The notes below the pieces were generated by a model, which was not told the origin of the DNA, did not search any database, and saw only the letters and a program-made list of their open reading frames with translations. Below are positions 9,182 to 16,748 of a stretch of DNA of 64,000 nt, piece by piece (position 1 is the first letter of the stretch; every line of letters begins with the position of its first letter). A program made the position numbers and the translations under genes. Source of the stretch: Halorubrum lacusprofundi ATCC 49239 (GTDB lineage: Archaea > Halobacteriota > Halobacteria > Halobacteriales > Haloferacaceae); contig NC_012029.1 of assembly GCF_000022205.1 (NCBI RefSeq), positions 1,550,001 to 1,614,000 on the forward strand. The letters run 5' to 3'.

Positions 9182-10252
9182 ATGACTCACGCGAACGACG
9201 TGGCCGTCGGTATCGTCGGTCTCGGCGGGATCGGTCACCACCACGCCGCGAAGCTTGTCGACCGCGGCGCGACCCTCGTCGGCGGGATGGACATCGACGC
9301 CGACGCGCGCCGACGGTTCCACGAGGAGTTCGACGTTCACGCCTACGAGGACGAGTCGGACCTCTACGAGGACTGCGACGCCGTCCTGATCACGACGCCG
9401 AACCGATTCCACGAGCAGTACGCGGTCTCGGCCCTCGAAGCCGGCCTCGACGTGCTCTTGGAGAAGCCGCTGGCGCACACCGTCGAAAGCGCGGAGCGCA
9501 TCGCCGAGGCCGCCCGCGACGCTGAGGGGTTCTGCATGATCGGGTTCAACAACCGCTTCGCGGAGCCGGTGCAGGTTCTTAAAGGGTATCAGGAAGAGGG
9601 CCGGTTCGGCGAGACGACCCACGTCGAGGCCAACTACGTCCGGCGACGCGGCGTCCCCGGTCGCGGGTCGTGGTTCACGTCTGAGGCCGTCGCCGGCGGC
9701 GGCGCGCTCATCGACATCGGCGTCCACGCGATCGATCTCGCGCTCTACTTCCTCGATCACCCCGAGGTCGTCGAGGTGTCCGGCGAGACGCGCTCGGAGT
9801 TCGGCGGCCGCGACGACTACACGTTCGTCCACATGTGGGGCGACGACGACGGGCCCGAGGGGTTCGACGTCGAGGACTCCGCGTCGGCATTCATCCGCGG
9901 CGCTGACGGCAACACCGTCTCGCTGGAGGTCGCGTGGGCGACGAACCGCCCGACGAACGACGAGTTCGTGATCCGCGGCACGGAGGCGGGCGCGACGTTC
10001 GACCGCGGGAGCGACGAGCTCACCCTCCACGAGTCGACCGCCTTCGACGACGACCACCACCACTTCTCGGACGCCGAGATCGAGACGCGCGAGAGCGACA
10101 GTCACGCCGCCGAGCAGGTGGCGTTCCTCGACGCGGTCGCCGCGGGCGAGGCGCCCGACATCAACACGATCGACGAGGCGCTGTCGGTCCAGCGCGTCAT
10201 CGACGCGATCTACCGGTCCTCGGAGCGCGGGGAGGCCGTCCGGCTGGACTGA
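9182..10252 (+). CDS. Gfo/Idh/MocA-family NAD(P)-dependent oxidoreductase
   Basis: Sugar- or cyclitol-type dehydrogenase of 356 residues. The Rossmann fold begins VGIVGLGGIGHHHAAKL. The family motif EKPLAHT holds the conserved Lys-Pro near residue 98, and the C-terminal alpha/beta domain begins near residue 125. IDIGVHAIDLALYFL contains the conserved Asp-x-x-x-His of the active site. It is 86 bases downstream of the TPP enzyme, and AT-rich sequence before the ATG could provide its own promoter. Substrate is not deducible. A second family member at 30817 is more distinctly xylose-dehydrogenase-like. Confidence 0.92.
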   Translation: MTHANDVAVGIVGLGGIGHHHAAKLVDRGATLVGGMDIDADARRRFHEEFDVHAYEDESDLYEDCDAVLITTPNRFHEQYAVSALEAGLDVLLEKPLAHTVESAERIAEAARDAEGFCMIGFNNRFAEPVQVLKGYQEEGRFGETTHVEANYVRRRGVPGRGSWFTSEAVAGGGALIDIGVHAIDLALYFLDHPEVVEVSGETRSEFGGRDDYTFVHMWGDDDGPEGFDVEDSASAFIRGADGNTVSLEVAWATNRPTNDEFVIRGTEAGATFDRGSDELTLHESTAFDDDHHHFSDAEIETRESDSHAAEQVAFLDAVAAGEAPDINTIDEALSVQRVIDAIYRSSERGEAVRLD

Positions 10253-10334
10253 TCGATTCGCGGCGACCGCGATTCGGGCGGCCGCCCGCTATCCGAACCT
10301 ATTCGGTCCTGCGTTCCCTTTTGCGAGCCAACTC

Positions 10335-11555
10335 GTGACCCGCGACGCCGGCCCGACGCCGCCCTCCGAACGCATCGTCGCCCTCGACGCCCTCCGCGGG
10401 GTCGCCCTGCTCGGCATCCTCCTGATCAACGTCTGGGCGTTCGCGATGCCCGAGACGACGCTGTTTAATCCGACGGTGTACGCCGACACCACCGTTTACG
10501 GCGACTTCACGGGGGCGAACTACTGGGCGTGGGCGTTCAGCCACGTGTTCGCACAGAACAAGTTCATCACGCTGTTCTCGGCGCTGTTCGGTGCGGGAAT
10601 CCTACTGTTCATCGAGAGCAAAGAGGAGAAGGGGCAAGACGCGGTGCGGCTCCACTATCGCCGGACCGCGATTCTCATCGCGATCGGGCTCATGCACGCG
10701 TATCTGCTGTGGTACGGCGACATCCTCGTCGCGTACGGGGTGACCGCGCTGGTCGTCGTCGCGTTCCGGAATCTCGAAGCCCGGAAGCTCGCTGGGGTCG
10801 GCGTGGTCTTCCTGCTGTTCCTCCCCGTGGTCGAACTGTTCGCCGCGATCACTCTCGGCGGCGACGCGATCGCATCGCAGTGGGCACCGGCGGAAGCCGC
10901 GATCGAACAGCAGGTCGCGACGTACCGCGGCGGCTGGCTCGAACAGCTCGACCACCGGGTCCCATCCTCGTTCAGCCGACAGACGACCGGCTACATCAAC
11001 GGGCCATTCTGGCAGGTCGGTGGCACCATGCTCCTCGGGATGGCGCTGTACCGCTGGGGCGTGTTGACCGGCGAGCGGTCGTCGGCCCTGTACCGCCGGC
11101 TCGTTGCGCTCGGTGTTGTCGGCCTCGCGATCACCGTCGCCGGCGTCGTCTACATCGAGGCCAACGACTGGAGCGCCGGCGCCGCGCTGTACTGGCGGCA
11201 GTTCATCTACGTCGGCAGCTTCCCCCTCGCCGGCGGCTACCTCGGGATCGTGATGCTGTACGCCCGCCGGCGCCCGGACGGCCCCGTGACTCGCGGCCTC
11301 GCCGCGGTCGGGCGGACCGCGTTCACGAACTACCTCCTGCAGACGGTGATCGCGACCACCGTCTTCTACGGCCACGGCCTCGGGCTGTTCGGCTCCGTTA
11401 CCCGCGTCGAGCAGCTCGGGTTCGTTCTCGTCGTTTGGGTGGTGCAGATCGTTTTGTCAGTCCTGTGGCTGCGATCTTTCCGGTTCGGTCCCGTCGAGTG
11501 GATCTGGCGGACGCTTACGTACGGGGAGCGACAGCCGATACGAAACCCGGAGTAG
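10335..11555 (+). CDS. DUF418-domain polytopic membrane protein
   Basis: A 406-residue integral membrane protein of the YeiB/DUF418 group. It opens with the family hallmark ALDALRGVALLGILLINVWAFA and contains about nine to ten hydrophobic segments. The C-terminal DUF418 part runs from about residue 220 (FWQVGGTMLLGMALYRWGVLTG) to the end and includes ALAAVGRTAFTNYLLQT-like sequence. The GTG start at 10335 was chosen because the haem/DUF418 opening sequence begins only about 14 codons later. Function in the family is unknown; transport or envelope roles have been suggested. It is followed by the repeat element. Confidence 0.88.
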   Translation: MTRDAGPTPPSERIVALDALRGVALLGILLINVWAFAMPETTLFNPTVYADTTVYGDFTGANYWAWAFSHVFAQNKFITLFSALFGAGILLFIESKEEKGQDAVRLHYRRTAILIAIGLMHAYLLWYGDILVAYGVTALVVVAFRNLEARKLAGVGVVFLLFLPVVELFAAITLGGDAIASQWAPAEAAIEQQVATYRGGWLEQLDHRVPSSFSRQTTGYINGPFWQVGGTMLLGMALYRWGVLTGERSSALYRRLVALGVVGLAITVAGVVYIEANDWSAGAALYWRQFIYVGSFPLAGGYLGIVMLYARRRPDGPVTRGLAAVGRTAFTNYLLQTVIATTVFYGHGLGLFGSVTRVEQLGFVLVVWVVQIVLSVLWLRSFRFGPVEWIWRTLTYGERQPIRNPE

Positions 11556-11625
11556 GTGGACGAAAGACGTGTTGGCGAGTTTGACTGGAGTTCTGACGTG
11601 ACTTCTTACTGAACCCCAGCCGCTC

Positions 11626-12020
11626 GCTTATAGGTTGTTGACTGAAGATCGACGGTGAACTCCTCCAAAGCCCCAGCCGCGAGGACTCGCGCACCTCGCT
11701 GCGGTCCTCAGTCACTCGCGTTGCTCGCTTCCTGCGGTCCTTGCGTCGGTGTGCTTCGTCCTCGCGGCAGGGCGAGAGCAAAGCTCTCGCTTGCAACCGG
11801 CGCATAGCGCCGGTAACAGCGAGGCGCTTCGCGCCTCTGGCAGCCGGCGGCAAAGCCACCGGCGACTGCCCCTTTGAGTCCCACCCTGCACCGCAACCGC
11901 ACCCCATACCTCCCCAGCCTCGCGGCTCGCGCTCTCCGAGCGCTCACCGCGTTCCTCGCACGCGCTCCTCACGCCCGTCGGGCGTTCGCAGGCGCGCGCC
12001 ACCGCACATGTTTTAAAAAG
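11626..12020. repeat. Roughly 400-bp non-coding repeat element, copy A
   Basis: The space between the DUF418 gene and the FAH gene is not random. It opens with TTATAG and GTTGTTGACTGA. It contains in order the anchors TCCAAAGCCCCAGCCG, GACTGCCCCTTTGAGTCCCA, CCTCCCCAGCCTCG and GCGCGCCACCGCAC, and ends in an AT run TTTTAAAAAGCG. Copy B at 27770 has matching anchors in the same order with the same spacing style. Apparent ORFs inside it are composition artefacts. Confidence 0.8.
11772..11863. repeat. Array of four triloop hairpins inside copy A
   Basis: Four short perfect or near-perfect hairpins with three-base loops follow one another: 11772-11790 (stem GCGAGAGC, loop AAA), 11796-11814 (ACCGGCGC, loop ATA), 11821-11837 (GAGGCGC, loop TTC) and 11843-11863 (GCCGGCGGC, loop AAA, one mismatch). 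The spacers are five to six bases (TTGCA, AACAGC, TGGCA). The same architecture recurs at 28011 and inside the gene at 58975. Confidence 0.85.
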
Positions 12021-12029
12021 CGTTCTCGG

Positions 12030-12749
12030 TTACTCTCCCTCGACGATCGGGTTCGACAGCGTTCCGACGCCCTCGTAGGTGATTTCGACGCGTTCGCCGG
12101 GCTCGACGAGCCCCGGGTTCGCCGGGCTCCCGAAGGCGATGCAGTCGCCGGGCTCGAAGGTGAACCGCTTCGAGAGGTACGAGACGATCTCGTGCGGGCC
12201 GAACAGCATCAGTTTGGTGTTGGCGTCCTGCCGCTGCTCCCCGCCGACGGTCGTCGAGATATCGAGGCTCGTCGGGTCCACGTCGGTCTCGATCCACGGA
12301 CCGAGCGGACCGGAGCCGTCGAATGCCTTACGCGCGGTCCGGCCCTGCTGGTCGAGCGCGTCCATGTCGTTCATAATGGTGTACCCGCGGACAATCTCGG
12401 GTACGTCCGCGGGCTCGACATCGCGACACCGCTCGTCGATGACGGCGACCAGCTCGCCGGCGTAGGTCAGCTCGTCAGTCCACTCGGGATACCGAATCGG
12501 CTCGCCGTGCGCGAGCAGACTCGCAGGCGGCTTGATAAAGAAGTCCGGCTCCTCGGGGCGCTCGTACTCCATCTGATCGAGCGTCTCCGCGTAGTTCCGG
12601 CCGACGCAGTAGAGCGCGCCCGGATCGCAGGGCGGCAGGAGCCGTCCGTCGCGGCCGACCTCGTACCGGCCGTCGTCGGCGACGATGACTCCGTCCTCGT
12701 AGCGTCCCGAAACCGGTCCGTCCGGCGTGAGCAGGCGAGCGAGTCGCAT
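12030..12749 (-). CDS. Fumarylacetoacetate hydrolase family protein
   Basis: A 239-residue FAH-superfamily enzyme that would cleave or hydrate a beta-diketo or 2-oxo-enoate acid in catabolism of aromatic or sugar-derived acids. The metal-binding signature is present: YCVGRNYAETL near residue 47, then KPPASLLAHGEPI, TDELTYAGELVAVI (metal-binding Glu residues), GYTIMNDMDALDQQ and the late CIAFGSPANPGLVEPGERVEI. Length fits the short bacterial/archaeal acylpyruvase-like members. It is downstream of the MoaD-like operon on the same strand, with a 54-base gap. Exact substrate is unknown. Confidence 0.92.
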   Translation of the reverse strand: MRLARLLTPDGPVSGRYEDGVIVADDGRYEVGRDGRLLPPCDPGALYCVGRNYAETLDQMEYERPEEPDFFIKPPASLLAHGEPIRYPEWTDELTYAGELVAVIDERCRDVEPADVPEIVRGYTIMNDMDALDQQGRTARKAFDGSGPLGPWIETDVDPTSLDISTTVGGEQRQDANTKLMLFGPHEIVSYLSKRFTFEPGDCIAFGSPANPGLVEPGERVEITYEGVGTLSNPIVEGE

Positions 12750-12803
12750 GTCGACACCTCCCGCGCGGGGCGCCGAAAAGGCGTCGGTGGCCGCAACGGT
12801 TCG

Positions 12804-13247
12804 TCACTCCTCGTTGCGATTGTCCGGCACGCCGATCACGACGCCGGACCGGATCTCCAGTGCGGTCTCGAACTCCGCCCGTTGGTCGCTGCCGCCGGCG
12901 CGCTCGACGGCGGCCTCGTGGGCGCGGGCGGCGGCGTCGCGCTCGCGGTCCGAGAGACCGAGTCGGTCTGCGACCCCCTCCCAGTGGTCGGACTCGACGA
13001 GGAACGTCTCGCGGTCCGGCTCCGCCGCAATACGCTCGTACCGCCGGCGGTACTCGTCGAGCCGCGGACCGAGGTCGGCCTGCACCCGCGCGAGCAGTTC
13101 GGGGAGGCGCTCGGCGGGAACGCTCGCGAGCGCCGCCGTCTTCACGAGAGCCGTTCCTTCGATCGGATACGGACCGGGGGATCCGGAGTCGCCGTCGGTG
13201 GAATCGCCGTCGGAGCGATCGTCGCTCGGCGTCTCGTCGTCGGCCAT
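12804..13247 (-). CDS. Hypothetical protein coupled to the MoaD-like operon
   Basis: A 147-residue acidic protein that I do not recognise. The ATG at 13247 is used because it overlaps the stop codon of the upstream gene (TGATG) and gives an acidic MADDE start. Longer in-frame starts would run antisense-like through the neighbour. The first 30 residues are Asp/Ser-rich; the rest is predicted helical (LPELLARVQADLGPRLDEYRR, then RDAAARAHEAAVERAGG) and ends GVVIGVPDNRNEE. It is the last member of a three-gene coupled operon with the MoaD-like protein, so a role in sulfur transfer, molybdopterin or small-modifier chemistry is possible by context only. Confidence 0.72.
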   Translation of the reverse strand: MADDETPSDDRSDGDSTDGDSGSPGPYPIEGTALVKTAALASVPAERLPELLARVQADLGPRLDEYRRRYERIAAEPDRETFLVESDHWEGVADRLGLSDRERDAAARAHEAAVERAGGSDQRAEFETALEIRSGVVIGVPDNRNEE

Positions 13248-13597
13248 CACCCGCCCGCGCGCATCGCCTTCTGCCGGTACTTCGGGAGCAACTCCGCGAG
13301 CGCCTCGGGCTCGCCCGCGAACTCCGCGGTCACCTCCGTGAGCGAGATGGAGCCGGCGGCCTTCACCGTCTCGGCGCTGAGCCCGACTCGCCACCCGTCG
13401 CCGTCCACGCGGGTCGCCTCCGCGGGGTCGTCGGTCCCGATGAGTTCGCCGCCGAGATTGACGAGGTAGTGGGCCGCGAGTCGTCGCGAGATCCCCCGGT
13501 ACGCGACCTCCTCGCGCTCCCAGCCCGCCTCGGCGGGCGGCTGGGTTTCGGACGCGCCATCGACTGACCCGTCGTTCCCGTCCCCGGCGTCGCTCAT
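13247..13597 (-). CDS. Small protein resembling a MoaD-associated C-terminal domain
   Basis: A 116-residue protein translated from the ATG at 13597, which overlaps the stop of the MoaD-like gene (ATGA). The folded part begins about residue 25 (EEVAYRGISRRLAAHYLVNLGGELIG). It resembles, from memory, the C-terminal domain found fused to MoaD in the Thermus MoaD-related protein (DUF1952 type); here the two would be separate coupled genes. The rest is beta-rich (GWRVGLSAETVKAAGSISLTEV) and ends in a Lys/Arg-rich helix. The domain assignment is tentative; the coupling to the MoaD-like gene is directly visible. Confidence 0.65.
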   Translation of the reverse strand: MSDAGDGNDGSVDGASETQPPAEAGWEREEVAYRGISRRLAAHYLVNLGGELIGTDDPAEATRVDGDGWRVGLSAETVKAAGSISLTEVTAEFAGEPEALAELLPKYRQKAMRAGG

Positions 13598-13881
13598 ACT
13601 TCGCACCCGCCCGCGACAGGCGGGAACACCGAGAGCCGGTCGCCGTCGTCGAGGGACGTATCGAGCCCGTCGAGGTGGAGCACCTCGCGGCCGTTCTTCA
13701 GCACGTTGATCTGCGGGGCGAGGCCGCCGTCGACGATCAGACGACCGTTCATCCCCTCGTACCCCGCCTCAAGCTCTCGTAACACGTCGCCGACGCTCGA
13801 CCCGTCGGCGAACTCCGCCTCGACGATCTTCCCGCCAGCAGCTTCGCGAAACGTCGCGAAGAACCGCAGTTCCAGTTCCAT
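13594..13881 (-). CDS. MoaD/SAMP-like ubiquitin-fold protein with a post-GG extension
   Basis: A 95-residue beta-grasp protein of the MoaD/ThiS/SAMP family, the sulfur carrier for molybdopterin synthesis or a small archaeal protein modifier. MELELRFFATFREAAGG, the central LRELEAGYEGMNGRLIVDG, INVLKNGREVLHLDGLDTSLDDGD and the closing VFPPVAGG are all typical. The diglycine is at residues 91-92, but three more residues (Cys-Glu-Val) follow, whereas active MoaD and SAMP proteins normally end at the diglycine. It is the first gene of a tightly overlapping operon with the two genes downstream. Family is confident; whether the tail is removed is unknown. Confidence 0.88.
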   Translation of the reverse strand: MELELRFFATFREAAGGKIVEAEFADGSSVGDVLRELEAGYEGMNGRLIVDGGLAPQINVLKNGREVLHLDGLDTSLDDGDRLSVFPPVAGGCEV

Positions 13882-13949
13882 ATGCGTTTATCGGACCGCG
13901 GTGGCTTAAAAACGGGCGCCACGTACGCGGGCGGTCCTGGTGTCGTCGC

Positions 13950-14333
13950 TTATAAATCCGACAGGCGAATCCCGTCCTCAACGAGCCGGAAGTTGCGCTC
14001 ACGGCCGAGTTCGTCCCCCAGCCACTCGTGTTCGTACAGCTGGCCGATAAGCTCCACGTAGAGGTTCCGCCACGCGATGGCGTAGATCGGCGACTGTCCC
14101 CACGCGCGCAGTTCCGGGACGAACTCGTGGTACGTGCTCGCCTGCGCTTCCATGCGCTCGACGGCGTCGGCGACGACCTCGGCCGCCTCGGCGGGCTCCG
14201 CACCCGCGATCTCGTCGTTCAGTCGCGACTGAATCCCGGCTATCGCGCGTCGCATGTCCTGCTCGGCGGTGCCGTCCTCCTCGGGCAGCGACTCGACGAC
14301 GCCCTTCGGCACGCCGAGTTCGATCTCTGGCAT
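13950..14333 (-). CDS. Conserved hypothetical protein
   Basis: A 127-residue acidic, mostly helical protein without a recognised domain. The ATG at 14333 is chosen (MPEIELGVP); an upstream GTG or ATG would add a poorly conserved-looking Gly/Arg segment. The core AEQDMRRAIAGIQSRLNDEI and MEAQASTYHEFVPELRAWGQSPIYAIAWRNLYVELIGQLYEHEWLG looks well structured, with several aromatic residues at regular spacing. No signal peptide or membrane segment. A TTATAAAT string follows the gene at 13952. Function unknown. Confidence 0.72.
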   Translation of the reverse strand: MPEIELGVPKGVVESLPEEDGTAEQDMRRAIAGIQSRLNDEIAGAEPAEAAEVVADAVERMEAQASTYHEFVPELRAWGQSPIYAIAWRNLYVELIGQLYEHEWLGDELGRERNFRLVEDGIRLSDL

Positions 14334-14369
14334 ACCGATCCGTCCGCCGGCGACGCCCAAAAAACCCGC

Positions 14370-15134
14370 TTACCCGGCGAGCCACGCACCGGTGGCGTTG
14401 CCGACACGCTCGCGCATCGCGGCCGGTTCGGTGGCCACCGGCCGGTCGCCGCGCTGTGGCCCGTACGCGCCGAACCCCGCGTGGTTGACCCCGTCGAGTT
14501 CGACGACCCGCGTCTCCGGTGGGAGGTTCGCACGGCTCTCTCGCTCCCGCTCGGCGTCAAGCACCCCGTCGGCCGCGCCAAGCACGGAGAGGACCCGGAG
14601 CCCGCTCTCTGAGACGTCGCGGTCGCAGTACGAGGCGTGAAGCACGAGCCCGTTCAGCTCGTCGGCGTTGTCGGCGGCGTACCGACAGGCCATCGCGCCG
14701 CCCAGCGAGTGGCCGCCGACCGCCCACGACTCGATCGCTGGGAACGCCTCCCGGGCGCCGTCAGCGCGGTTCGGTCCTAGAACGGCCAGGTTCAGCGGCA
14801 TGTCGACGATCACGACCGCAACGTCCCGTCCCGCGACCATCTCCGCGGCGGTCGGGACGTAGCTCTCGTGGTTCACCCGGCCACCGGGGTAGTAGACCAG
14901 TCCCGTCGTCTCCGCGGTCACCGGGCCGCTCCGGACCACAGTCGCGCCGTCGAGCCGTTCGACGGTCACGTCCTCGGAGGACTCGACCGCGCTGACCGCG
15001 GCCTCATCAGGGCCGAGCCCGACCGCGAAGTAGAGCCCCGCACCGCCGGCGACGACCGCGACGACGAGAAGCAGCGCCGCGAGCACGACGCCGACGGTTC
15101 GGCGGTCGGGCAACGTCTCGCGACCGAGACTCAC
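14370..15134 (-). CDS. Membrane-anchored alpha/beta hydrolase
   Basis: A 254-residue alpha/beta-hydrolase-fold protein. One N-terminal membrane helix (about residues 14-38, VGVVLAALLLVVAVVAGGAG) places the catalytic domain outside the cell. The nucleophile elbow is GGHSLGGAMACRYA (about residue 140), an acid is likely in SVLGAADGVLDAE and the histidine in GVNHAGFGAYGPQ. The GTG start at 15134 overlaps the PhoU gene's stop (GTGA), so the two are translationally coupled. A lipase, esterase or peptidase activity cannot be chosen from sequence. Confidence 0.85.
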   Translation of the reverse strand: MSLGRETLPDRRTVGVVLAALLLVVAVVAGGAGLYFAVGLGPDEAAVSAVESSEDVTVERLDGATVVRSGPVTAETTGLVYYPGGRVNHESYVPTAAEMVAGRDVAVVIVDMPLNLAVLGPNRADGAREAFPAIESWAVGGHSLGGAMACRYAADNADELNGLVLHASYCDRDVSESGLRVLSVLGAADGVLDAERERESRANLPPETRVVELDGVNHAGFGAYGPQRGDRPVATEPAAMRERVGNATGAWLAG

Positions 15135-16129
15135 GGCGTCGGCGCGGCCTTCTGGAGCGCCGTCTCCGCGACGTTACCGCCGTAGTCGGCCGACCGAAGC
15201 ACGGAGTCGACGACCAGCCCGAGCAGTTGCGCGCGGGTGGGATCTAGGTCGCGGAGCAGTTCGTCGATGGCGCGCACTCGCTCGTCGATCGCCCGGACAC
15301 CGGTGCGTGCCTCGTTCGCGAGGCGAGTCGCCTCCTCGCTGTCGTCCGCGAACAGCGCGTCCATCGCGGTGTCGATCACCTCGACCGCGTCGCCATGGAG
15401 CTCGTTGACCGCCTCGACAACGTCGTCGGGAAGCGGCTCGTCGATGTTGAGCGTCAGGTGAGCTATCTTGGTCGCGTGGTCCCCGATCCGCTCCAGCTGG
15501 CGGGCGCTGGAGTGGTAGTCGAAACACTCCTCGCGGGGGAGGCCGAGTTCCTCGGCCGCCTTCGGCGTCCGGAGGGTCGCCCGGAAGATCCGCGAGACAA
15601 CGAGCCAGAGGCGGTCGAGGTCGTCGTCCCTCCCGATCACGTCGCGTGCGAGGTCGTGGTCGCGCTCGGAGAGCGCGGCGATGGCGTCTTCGAGCATCGA
15701 CAGCGAGATCAGGCGCATCCGCGTGACCGCGTTGTGGATCGACAGCTCCGAGGAGTCGAGCAGGTCTTGGACGACCACCCGGTTGCGAGTCTCCTCTAAC
15801 ACCTCCAGCCCGACGAGACCCTGAACCGCTTCGCGAACCGTCGATCGCTGCTCGGTGGTGATCTCGGTGCCTTCGAGTTCGATCACGTCGAATCCGCTGA
15901 CGTACATCGTCGTCACCGCGCGGGTGAGTGCCTGTCCCGACAGATCGGTGATGTCGATCGTCCCCCGAGTGCGCTCCTCCTCGGAGCGGGGCGTGAGGAA
16001 CAGCGAGTCGCCGTCGGGGTGGAACTCAATCTCCGTTCCCGCCTCAACGTCATTTTCGGTCGCCCACGTCTTGGGAATCGAGACCGTGTACGTCGAACCG
16101 CCGGTGACTTGCACCTTCCTCGTCTCCAT
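15131..16129 (-). CDS. AbrB-PhoU phosphate-uptake type regulator
   Basis: A 332-residue fusion typical of haloarchaea. Residues 1-47 form a SpoVT/AbrB-like DNA-binding domain (METRKVQVTGGSTYTVSIPKTWA). Two PhoU helical repeats follow, roughly residues 110-215 and 220-325, with metal-binding-type acidic clusters (ERIGDHATKIAHL). PhoU proteins usually restrain PstSCAB phosphate uptake, but no pst genes lie nearby, so this may be a free-standing regulator. The ATG at 16129 is chosen because it gives the canonical METRKVQ start. The upstream non-coding strand holds a TATATATTTCGG string about 40 bases before it. Confidence 0.9.
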   Translation of the reverse strand: METRKVQVTGGSTYTVSIPKTWATENDVEAGTEIEFHPDGDSLFLTPRSEEERTRGTIDITDLSGQALTRAVTTMYVSGFDVIELEGTEITTEQRSTVREAVQGLVGLEVLEETRNRVVVQDLLDSSELSIHNAVTRMRLISLSMLEDAIAALSERDHDLARDVIGRDDDLDRLWLVVSRIFRATLRTPKAAEELGLPREECFDYHSSARQLERIGDHATKIAHLTLNIDEPLPDDVVEAVNELHGDAVEVIDTAMDALFADDSEEATRLANEARTGVRAIDERVRAIDELLRDLDPTRAQLLGLVVDSVLRSADYGGNVAETALQKAAPTP

Positions 16130-16338
16130 GCCTCGATATCTTATTCCATCTCCCTTAAGATTGTCCGAAATATATACACTAGTACAACCGCTCCTCTGGC
16201 CCATATGCCCACTTTCAAAGGATCTACTGACTCTGGCACGCTACAGTCAGGGTGTTATATCCTCAATATAAATAATTTATATAGAACTATATAGTCCACT
16301 GCGAACAGGTGGCGAAGATCGGATGAAACTGCACGCCT
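16130..16338. promoter_or_regulatory. AT-rich intergenic region upstream of phoU
   Basis: A markedly AT-rich stretch in a GC-rich chromosome. It contains TATATACAC near 16172 and a cluster AATATAAATAATTTATATAG near 16264-16283. It probably contains the promoter of the phoU-hydrolase operon (minus strand). The second AT cluster has no annotated gene downstream other than tRNA-Glu, 235 bases away. No coding region is supported. Confidence 0.5.
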
Positions 16339-16407
16339 CGGACACACAGCCTTCTACGGCTCGGACACGCAATCTCCTCCAACCCGGACACGCGGTTCGT
16401 TCGATGA
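16339..16407. repeat. Three CGGACACRC motifs at exact 23-bp spacing
   Basis: The string CGGACACRC starts at 16339, 16362 and 16385, that is with a strict 23-bp period, while the bases between copies are not conserved. It lies between phoU and tRNA-Glu. Phased short motifs two helical turns apart are compatible with a cooperative protein-binding site, but a decayed tandem repeat is equally possible. Confidence 0.6.
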
Positions 16408-16486
16408 GGCAACGACACTTGGTGCCGGATCGAATCGGGAGACGCAACCCTGCCGACGCCTCCCACAGTGCCGCGACTTGAGAAGA

Positions 16487-16494
16487 GTTAAATT
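16487..16494 (+). promoter_or_regulatory. TATA box of tRNA-Glu
   Basis: GTTAAATT lies about 25-32 bases before the tRNA 5' end in an otherwise GC-rich context, the expected place for an archaeal TATA element. GAAGA just upstream can act as a purine-rich BRE. Confidence 0.6.
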
Positions 16495-16518
16495 GGATGC
16501 GGCACAAGCCGAAATTGC

Positions 16519-16629
16519 GCTCGGTTGGTGTAGTCCGGCCAATCATGTTGGCCTTTCGACAAACGCGGCGCGACGACGCGCCGGTTTGGAAGACAGCCGA
16601 CGACCAGGGTTCAAATCCCTGACCGAGCA
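16519..16629 (+). tRNA. tRNA-Glu (anticodon TTC) with a 36-nt intron
   Basis: The acceptor stem GCTCGGT pairs with ACCGAGC, the discriminator is A, and no CCA is encoded. The anticodon stem TTGGC (16548-16552) pairs with GCCGA (16596-16600), and the loop CTTTCG-A gives anticodon TTC. The T arm is CAGGG-TTCAAAT-CCCTG. An intron at 16559-16594 lies between positions 37 and 38. It forms a textbook bulge-helix-bulge: CTTT pairs with GAAG (4 bp, one wobble), flanked by three-base bulges CGA and ACA, then CAAAC pairs with GTTTG. Removing it gives a 75-nt tRNA. An extended hairpin (CGGCGCG with CGCGCCG) fills the intron. tRNA-Glu introns are not among the usual haloarchaeal ones (Trp, Met, Gln). Confidence 0.95.
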
Positions 16630-16748
16630 CTTCTCACTTCTACGTCGCTAGCGGCCGTACTCGCGACACACTCTCGGCCCACTCTCGACACATCCTTCGA
16701 CCGTCTCAGAAGGGGAAGAATCACCTCCCTCGGCGACGATCGTCGGGT

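Noticed and set aside
11708-12016. Several 60-130-codon frames inside repeat copy A
   Set aside because: They follow the hairpin-rich non-coding element, have no homologous look, and codon use is erratic.
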